Positions 57,441 to 64,000 of a DNA stretch of 64,000 nt are shown here, one piece after another. The DNA comes from Paraphoma chrysanthemicola. Lineage: Eukaryota; Ascomycota; Dothideomycetes; Pleosporales; Phaeosphaeriaceae. The notes below the pieces were generated by a model. That model did no database searches. It saw only the letters and a list, made by a program, of their open reading frames with translations, and was not told where the DNA came from. A program made the translations under genes and the position numbers. The number at the start of each line of letters is the position of its first letter. Position 1 is the first letter of the stretch. The stretch covers positions 248,001 through 312,000 of the forward strand of contig JAGMWG010000017.1 of assembly GCA_020744225.1 (NCBI GenBank), written 5' to 3'.

Positions 57441-59882
57441 CTACAATGGAGGCAAGACTTCTCGACAATTCGGACACATCAGCCGATATCTCATCCAGCC
57501 TTCCAGGCAGCCTGTGTGGAAAATGTGTCTGCACGGCGTGACCATGTACTGTCGTCTCTGCAAGATCATGCTCGTGCCGCCCATGCCCACAGCACTTTCA
57601 TCTGCACCCGCGGGTATGACGGGGACTTCAATGTCTTGAGCGCATATACTGCAGTCAAAGACCTTCTTGCCTTTGCCCTTGGATTCGCCTGCGCTTTTAG
57701 TAGTAGACGTGGCTTCATCGGTGGATGATGAAGCATCCAATGCAACCGGTGCTGAATCGTCTGATGTAGTGATGTTGAGAGGCATAGTCGCCCCTTCTTC
57801 GTCCTCACGAAGAATCGGGTGGTAATCGTATGCGGGTGGTGCCCATCCGTCCCTTATGAAGAAGCGAGGACCGAGCAATTCCTGGCTCCCGAGTGCGACA
57901 ATCTGGAACCACATCCAGCCAGCTAGAATCGCAAAGCCGTACCAATCCGTCTTGGCGAACAGCACGTTGTCGTCTTTGAGATAGAAGTACGCAACAGGTA
58001 TGATGCGAACCACCGACGTGCCAATTACGTACTCCCACCGTAGCGCCTTACGACAATTGCGCATGACGTTGCGGTAGATCTGCGGAACCCAAAAGGACAG
58101 GTAGATGAATGAGACAATGTCAAAGTAGATGCTTCGATACATCGTTCGCGCTGTGGCGAATTGGATAGTGATGAAGAAAATGATGATGAGCAGCAGGCAG
58201 AAACGGCTATACAGCGCGCCTAGCTCGGCTCGAGGATTCGTATTTGCAGTACCTGCATTGGCGTTTGTACCTGGCGTTAAGTCTTCGTCCGGATCATCTT
58301 GATCTGGTGCGATGATTATTGGCGTAGGTGGACGAGGTTGAGGTGCCGTGGCTGGCAATGGTAAAGAGTCGCTCTCTGCTGCAGGAGCTGGCATTGGGGT
58401 CGCGACGCCCTGAGGCGATGATGCTGGCGCATTCGAGGCTTGCTGTCTGTTCTGCCGTGCCCGCTCTGCAGCTTGGACACCCCAGATGTCCATCAGGAAG
58501 CGGAGGTGTGTCAACACGGAGAACAAGGCGATGAAGGCGATACTGTACAAGGCAAGCTGAGATGTGCCAAGAAAGAGGTACATGAAGATGAGTATGAGGA
58601 AAGTAAAGCCGTCTCCAAGAGCCATTATAGCAATGGTGTAGAAGCTGACACGGCTGCGCATCGAAGGTGTAGCGGTTTCCTTCATCTGCTGGATCAAGAA
58701 GTAGAGCTGAAAGGCAAGGCTCATAGCGAAAGCAATCACCCCGTGTCTTGCTCGGTCGTTGAATTGTTCCGTCTTCGAACCAAGCAGATGCATTGCTTCG
58801 GAGGGTGGGAAGGTTGGAGGGCCCTTGGATTCGATGACATAGCCGCAGTCTGGAGAGAAGGCAACCATGTTCATCTGCATCGACAGCTGCCGAGGTATTG
58901 GTGCTCCAGTCGGATATCGCAGCTCCCGTTCAAGCCAATCCAGGTCAACCCCGATTGGACTTGGCACCTCCTGCAGGTACATCACCACCTCACAGTGATG
59001 GCCCTGGAAGAGACCCTCATTGCCGCCATCGGTCGAAGATGTCCAAGGGTTCCATAGTGGGAACGCCCGGTTCTGCTGCCGTTCAATGGTCTCGAGAATC
59101 GTGCGGTTCAAGAACGTTTGAGACGCCGAGTATAGGTGTGGAGAGAACTGGAAATGCGGCAGCCCAAAGATGCCAGCGTATCGATCGCTCGTTGTAGTCA
59201 ACACTGCTGTGCCGCTGTTGAGGAAGTGTACTCCATGCGCAACGAATCCCCACCAGTTGCCACCAAAGCTGTCATCATCCTCAATCACCACTTTCGCGCT
59301 GATCTCCGAGATTGTCCTATTGTCGTCCGTCCGCATCTTGTTCTCCAGCTCCGTGATATGCAGCCGGACGGTTCCAGTGCCACCTGTGATATTCCGGTCG
59401 TACTCCATCAGCTGCGCAAAGGGGCTCTCGGGAACGGCCGACGAGTTGCCCATATCCTCTGGATGCCGCACGCGACTTAGCGGCGAGCGCACCCAATCTC
59501 CCTGCACATAACCCGACAGATTCTTGTACACTGGAATCTTGCGAGCATCGTCTTGAAAGCTACCGTCGAGTGCGCCTCTCCAGTCATCGCCAAGTATTCT
59601 TTCAGACTGCTCCTTCGCCTTCGCCTTGACAGGCTCCAGCAGCTCCCACGCAAATGTATCATCCTCCCGCATCCCGGTGATATTCAGCCATTTGCCGTTC
59701 TTTGCGTTAAAATCGCCATATCGCGTAGTGTTCAGGATCCCAAGCTGGTCCCACTCGCGATCTATCAGATCCTCGTAGCGTGCGCGCGCGTTGAACGTGG
59801 GCTGATTCGGCTCGGGCGAGTTGATCAGGAGAAGGAGGATGATGAAGAACAGGAAGGACCGCGGGTCCCTTCTCACTTCCAT
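57441..59882 (-). CDS. dscA: Transmembrane RING E3 ubiquitin ligase, Tul1/DscA
   Basis: One exon of 813 residues from the ATG at 59882; an upstream in-frame ATG (60059) would add 59 residues, but the protein start after it (MEVRRDPRSFLFFIILLLLI) is the typical signal-type N-terminus of the family. The lumenal part (about 25-390) contains several Asn-x-Ser/Thr sites and conserved segments such as GVHFLNSGTAVLTT and NPWTSS. It is followed by about seven transmembrane helices, interrupted by a disordered Pro/Ala-rich cytosolic loop, and a C-terminal RING-H2 (CSICAQDI, then TPCRHIFHTGCLEGWMRYR and CPNCREV). Tul1/DscA is the ligase of the Golgi Dsc complex, which in relatives processes SREBP and degrades membrane proteins; the rhomboid gene next door may belong to similar quality control, but that is inference. 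Confidence 0.93.
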   Translation of the reverse strand: MEVRRDPRSFLFFIILLLLINSPEPNQPTFNARARYEDLIDREWDQLGILNTTRYGDFNAKNGKWLNITGMREDDTFAWELLEPVKAKAKEQSERILGDDWRGALDGSFQDDARKIPVYKNLSGYVQGDWVRSPLSRVRHPEDMGNSSAVPESPFAQLMEYDRNITGGTGTVRLHITELENKMRTDDNRTISEISAKVVIEDDDSFGGNWWGFVAHGVHFLNSGTAVLTTTSDRYAGIFGLPHFQFSPHLYSASQTFLNRTILETIERQQNRAFPLWNPWTSSTDGGNEGLFQGHHCEVVMYLQEVPSPIGVDLDWLERELRYPTGAPIPRQLSMQMNMVAFSPDCGYVIESKGPPTFPPSEAMHLLGSKTEQFNDRARHGVIAFAMSLAFQLYFLIQQMKETATPSMRSRVSFYTIAIMALGDGFTFLILIFMYLFLGTSQLALYSIAFIALFSVLTHLRFLMDIWGVQAAERARQNRQQASNAPASSPQGVATPMPAPAAESDSLPLPATAPQPRPPTPIIIAPDQDDPDEDLTPGTNANAGTANTNPRAELGALYSRFCLLLIIIFFITIQFATARTMYRSIYFDIVSFIYLSFWVPQIYRNVMRNCRKALRWEYVIGTSVVRIIPVAYFYLKDDNVLFAKTDWYGFAILAGWMWFQIVALGSQELLGPRFFIRDGWAPPAYDYHPILREDEEGATMPLNITTSDDSAPVALDASSSTDEATSTTKSAGESKGKGKKVFDCSICAQDIEVPVIPAGADESAVGMGGTSMILQRRQYMVTPCRHIFHTGCLEGWMRYRLMCPNCREVLPPL

Positions 59883-60232
59883 CAGGGCGGTTGTGATCGA
59901 AGAGCGTGAGCCATGAGGGCTCTGGTTGTTGGATGATAGGAGGGTGTTATCAAGCCGAATGCTGAGATGACGTTTCCGAGCCTCGGACTTCCGCTTCGTA
60001 CGCCGCAGCCAAGCCAGGGTGCGGCCATCAACTTCAAAGACGCAGTTTGATACATGCATTCACTTTTTGAGACCGCAGTAAAAGAGTCAAGGGGGGTATT
60101 GAATTCATGTATGTACATCAAAAGCCGGGGTTTTCCATTACATCGTGAGGCCCTGAACGCCATGCGAACGCCAGCAAATGTCATCTTTTCCTATGCAAAA
60201 GCGAGAAGGTTGCTGAGCATCAGACCTGTATC
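59883..60232. promoter_or_regulatory. Intergenic region Fzo1 / Tul1
   Basis: 350 bp between the mitofusin stop and the Tul1-like start (both minus). It is open in the Tul1 frame for part of its length, as expected of a leader; no other feature. Confidence 0.4.
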
Positions 60233-63020
60233 TCAATGCGTGGGCGCTGCAAACGCTGCAGGTGGAGCAGCCTCAAGGTCAACTCGCTGCACCGTTTGGC
60301 GCAGGTCGTTGCTGCTGCGAACAAGGTTGCCAAAGTACTTGCGGGCGACTTCCGCCTCCGCCCTGAATTTGGTCGTCTCCTCCTTCTTGTTCTGCAGCTT
60401 CTCGACGTTCCTCTGAAGGCCGATACGGACATCATTTGCGGGACCCTTGAGAGCTCGTCGAATTTCTGAGCTGATGCGAAGCGCATTCTGGTGGGTGTAA
60501 TCGATCGCTGCCAGCTGCTGAGATAGCTTTGCGCTCAGTCGATGGGGAAGCGATTTCGGTACTGAAGACAGGACGTAAGACACGCCAATGGCAACTAGAC
60601 GGTTGTTAGTACGATGTGAGTAAACAGTCAAGAATGAACGCACCACCTGCGAGAAGACCTGGAATCAACAGTCTCCGCATATTGTTCGTGCCCATGATTT
60701 TGGCAGCCCCGAGTGCACCGTCTAGCCAGCCAACACCGCCCACAAGCCTGCCGCCAACGACTCCAGCAACAGTCACTGCCATACTGGTTCCAGCGAGCTT
60801 CTCCTGTCGGTCCCACAGGCTAGCAACGTCGAAGAAGTCCCACAGCTCAATATCGATGTCCACTTGGCGTGCCAGAGCATGCACCGACTTCTTGAACATA
60901 CGCTCGGGCCGGAACATGATGTCTGCATACAGGTTGTTGCCAAGGTGCAGCACACCAATGTTCTTGATGCCATTGAAGCCCTGGACGGTGTTCGTCCGCG
61001 CGTGCTCTTCGCAAAGTCGAACAGTCTCGGAAACTTCGTGTAGCATCGAGTCTCTGATGTCCTCGGCATACTGGTAAGCGGAGAAGAGTCCAGGATATTC
61101 AATGCCAAGATCTTGCTCGCCGACCTTCTGGATGCAGCTGTTCAGTGTGTCACGAGTGTAGCCGTAAACATCAGACGTAGTGTCCTCCACCATACGCTCG
61201 ACGGCTTCCCCAGCTTCGATGCGAGATTTCTTGGACTCCTCAAACTCCGGTTCGAGCGCAGCAATCTCCTTTTTCACGCGATCGAGTTCTGCCTGAGACA
61301 CGTCGCGGTTCACTGTTGCCAGATTGTGCATATCTCCCAGAACATTCAGCAGGTACGTCTTCGCTGGGGCCAGCTTCGAGCGCGCTCTCTTCTCCAATAC
61401 GAAGCGTCGGAGTGATGTCTCCAACTCACCAAAGTCACGTCGTTTCTCGGCCTCTTTACCCTTGCCTTTGTCGGACGGATCATCATCACCATCGCCATCA
61501 GGAGGAGAGCTTCCGGGGCCGCCCATGGGTATCGCGTTACTTGATACAAAGTGGACGAGCTCGCTCGACTCTTTGAAGGTGGCAGGGCTGAGACCGTGTA
61601 CCTGCTTGAGGATCATCTCCTGGCACCGCTCCTGATCACGGATAACATCGAAACCGTTGACCACCATGAAAATGTACGCCTTCTCGCGCGCCGCGTTGAA
61701 GATGAAGTTCTTTGCCGACTCGGTGAAGTGGTTGGCTGCGGAAACAACGAACACGACCACATCAATCTCCTCCTGGCGAGCGAACACGGCGGTTGTCATG
61801 ACGGAGTCAGCGTTGAGACCGGGCGCATCAATGAGAGCGATGTCGACGACGCCGTTGTTCAAGATGGACTCGTCTACGCCACGAATGTCCTGGATATAGA
61901 CCTTGCACTGTGAAAAGTGCTCATTGTCGATGACAATCTTCTCCAGGTCCTTCAAAGCGAAGACTGTGTACGTGCTCTCATCATGGCGGTTGTAGGTCGA
62001 GCCATGTGGGATCGCGTGAACTTCTTCGACGCCGCCGTTCTCCCGAAAGTCCAGGACCTCGCAGAATATGCTAGTGCAGGGCTGTTGGTCCTCAGGCAGT
62101 ACCTTGCGGCGGAGAAGAGCGTTACAGAAGGTCGATTTGCCAGCATTCAGGTCACCTGTCACAAGCACCTTGCTCGAAGTGTCCTCGATGCGCTCCTTGA
62201 GGGAGTACAGGTGTTTGATGCTCTGCTGAATCTGTCCGTCGAGGAGAGAGGCAATGGAGCTCTTTTCTAACGAGTGCACCAGGTCTGTTTGTGTCCGGCC
62301 GCCCATGCGCAGTTCCAGCTTCAGCACAGAGAAGTCCTGGGCCAACTGTGGCGTCACCAGTCTAGGTGCCTCTTTCTCTTGCTCTGCTGCAGAACTGGCC
62401 TCTGGTATGGGATCGTCTCCAATCGATGTGCCTGCGCGTCGCGGCGGCCGTGGTCGCTCGGGGGATCGCACAATGGGGTCGAAGTCGCCGAGCGCGGACT
62501 GGGTGTGCTGGAGTCCGGGGCGCGATTCGCTGCGAGTGTGTGCTTTCTGGACCTCGGCAGTCTGCACCGATGGGTAGTGAGCGGGCCATTTGAGGTTCAT
62601 GTCTTGAAAGCTCTTCATGGTGTCGATGGTGCCGTGGATGGCGCGACTCAGTGCGTTCTTGTTCTGGTTGTAACGCAGCTGCAGAACATGGCTGCGCTGC
62701 TTGTCGTGCTCTGACGAGCTGGCCTCGCCACTGAGGATGGTTGACGGCGATGGCGATGGCCTGTCCTCGCCAATGTTAGCTCGCCAGGTCGAGGCAGAGC
62801 CCTCGCCGTTCGCAAGACTACCGCCGTACCCAGAGTCTTCATCCAGCATTGACACCAAGCGGGCAGCAGCCTCGGGCGTTGAGCCGTTGCCAACGGTCAT
62901 ATACCCTGGCCCCATACTCCGGCGCCCTGGGGTATGTTCGCCCGAGGAGTGGGCATTGTGGCGGCTGGAAGACGACTCCCCAGAGGCGGAGGGGTTCTTT
63001 GCACGCTTATCGGGATTCAT
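60233..63020 (-). CDS. FZO1: Mitofusin Fzo1 (mitochondrial outer-membrane fusion GTPase)
   Basis: Two exons on the minus strand (63020-60644 and 60594-60233) give 912 residues, near the usual length. The first ~200 residues are Ser/Pro/Gly-rich; then comes a dynamin-type GTPase with P-loop GDLNAGKST (289-297), the switch segment QPCTSIFCEV, DAPG and NGFD. Coiled-coil regions precede and follow the membrane anchor, which spans the intron (RRLLIPGLLAG joined to VAIGVSYVLSSVP). The C-terminal coiled coil ends RQTVQRVDLEAAPPA. Fzo1 drives outer-membrane fusion. For the intron the donor GTGCGT (60643) is preferred over a second GT three bases upstream; both keep phase. The start is at the first ATG in frame. 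Confidence 0.93.
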
Positions 63021-63468
63021 CGGGGTTATATCGTGTCGCGCGCCGACGAGTGGTTTGGCATGTCGTGGTGGTGTAGGAGAGACTAGGATTGTCGGCGGTG
63101 AAAGAATTACGTCGATGCGTGATGCGGGAACTGCGGTGGCGTGGAACAACCAGAAGCGCTAGCAGGGGGATCCTGCCACTGCGCGAAGCATGGAACTGGA
63201 ACCTTGGACCGTTGGACCGATGTAATCGCGGATCGGTGCAACAACGTACGGACAATCCGAATGCTTGCCATCTTGTATAAGCATTTGCATAGCATTGCGC
63301 AGTAGTCCGAGGATCGATTTGCTGTTTGCCAGCTTATCGCGCACCCATCGATTTCACGGCCCGCGATTGCCTGCGAAGCGTCCCAAGCACACCCCCACTG
63401 CCTACGAGCACGGCGCACGAACGTCACGGCACTCTTCTTTGACACACCACACACTTCAAAGCGCAGTC
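63021..63468. promoter_or_regulatory. Divergent intergenic region Fzo1 / VPS2
   Basis: 448 bp between two divergent starts. Short frames occur on both strands but none is convincing; presumably shared promoter DNA. Confidence 0.4.
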
Positions 63469-64000
63469 ATGAATCTAGTCGAGTGGGCCTTTGGCAAGCG
63501 GATGACGCCGGCGGAGAGATTGCGGAAACACCAGCGCGCACTCGAGAAGACGCAGCGGGAGCTAGATCGTGAGCGCGTGAAGCTCGAGAATCAAGAGAAG
63601 AAGTTGGTTGCAGACATCAAAAAGAGCGCCAAGACTGGGCAGATGGGACCTTTGCGCATACAGGCCAAGGACCTCGTCCGCACAAGACGGCATGTTTGGT
63701 GGATTGTATATTTGAGGACACAGCTGATACTGGAGCAGGTATATCCAGAAGTTCTACCAGATGCGGACACAACTACAAGCAATCTCGTTGAGGATTCAGG
63801 TATGCACATCGTGAAGAGCGGCATGAGGCAGTGGCTGATAAGCACAGACGGTACGAAGCAACGAGCAGATGATGCAGTCAATGAAGGGCGCAACAAGTAC
63901 AATGTCCCCAGCACGCTGTTGCGATATCGCTAACATAACACAGCGCTTCTTGGCAGCATGAACAGGCAGATGAACCTCCCCGCTCTTCAGCGCATTGCCC
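63469..64000 (+). CDS. VPS2: ESCRT-III subunit Vps2/CHMP2 (5' part, runs off the window)
   Basis: Four exons seen (63469-63689, 63739-63799, 63848-63896, 63944-64000, the last incomplete). The start MNLVEWAFGKRMTPAERLR is diagnostic of Vps2, with the basic alpha-1/alpha-2 hairpin (KLENQEKKLVADIKKSAKTGQ, AKDLVRTRR). Exon 2 continues YIQKFYQMRTQLQAISLRIQ, exon 3 TVRSNEQMMQSMKGAT, exon 4 LLGSMNRQMNLPALQRIA. Vps2 is part of the ESCRT-III polymer that constricts endosomal necks and works with Vps24 and Vps4. To join exon 1 to exon 2 in frame the donor must be GC (GCATGT at 63690), with CAG acceptor at 63738: an apparent GC-AG intron of 49 nt. The other introns are GT-AG. Confidence 0.95.

Noticed and set aside
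1..64000. tRNA, rRNA, CRISPR arrays, transposase or reverse-transcriptase genes
   Set aside because: No B-box-like tRNA words with a foldable partner, no regularly spaced short repeats with unique spacers and no mobile-element protein motifs were seen on either strand.

Overview
This is nuclear DNA of a filamentous ascomycete (Pezizomycotina). The genes carry short introns of about 44-75 nt with GTAAGT/GTATGT-type donors. The gene set is characteristic of these fungi: a FacB/Cat8-type acetate regulator, a second Zn2Cys6 factor, a DUF3431 protein, an F-box protein, cyanase, and genes of the galactosaminogalactan (GAG) type. A dothideomycete is my best guess, but that is inference only. The supplied frames break at introns, so I rebuilt each gene by joining exons at splice sites and checking that phase is kept through to the stop.

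Region 1 (1-15.4 kb) is a polysaccharide cluster. It holds a UDP-hexose 4-epimerase (uge3-like, minus), two spherulin-4/GH135 (Sph3-like) proteins facing each other, and a giant membrane glycosyltransferase of about 2838 residues (gtb3-like) covering 6564-15361. The order uge3 / sph3-a / sph3-b / gtb3, with divergent promoters between uge3 and sph3-a and between sph3-b and gtb3, resembles the Aspergillus GAG cluster. No deacetylase (agd3) and no free ega3 are visible in the window, and the synthase has an extra N-terminal globular module behind a membrane anchor.

Region 2 (15.4-32.1 kb) has large gene-poor intervals around an amino-acid permease, a Zn2Cys6 factor, a small Gln/Ser-rich protein, KTI12 (Elongator-associated; starts with a 6-nt coding exon) and the FacB/Cat8-like regulator.

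Region 3 (33.8-46.2 kb) has a SET-domain methyltransferase-like protein, CDC14 phosphatase, a free-methionine-R-sulfoxide reductase with a coding exon of only 5 nt, an F-box protein and a DUF3431 protein. The spaces between them hold a ~173-bp tandem duplication, a perfect 30-bp-arm inverted repeat and a 17-bp minisatellite.

Region 4 (46.9-64 kb) is dense housekeeping: phospholipase D, cyanase with a mitochondrial-type presequence, a C2H2 zinc-finger protein, a rhomboid protease, the Tul1/DscA membrane E3 ligase, the Fzo1 mitofusin, and the start of the ESCRT-III gene VPS2, whose first intron appears to be GC-AG. I found no tRNA, rRNA, CRISPR array or recognisable transposon coding region.
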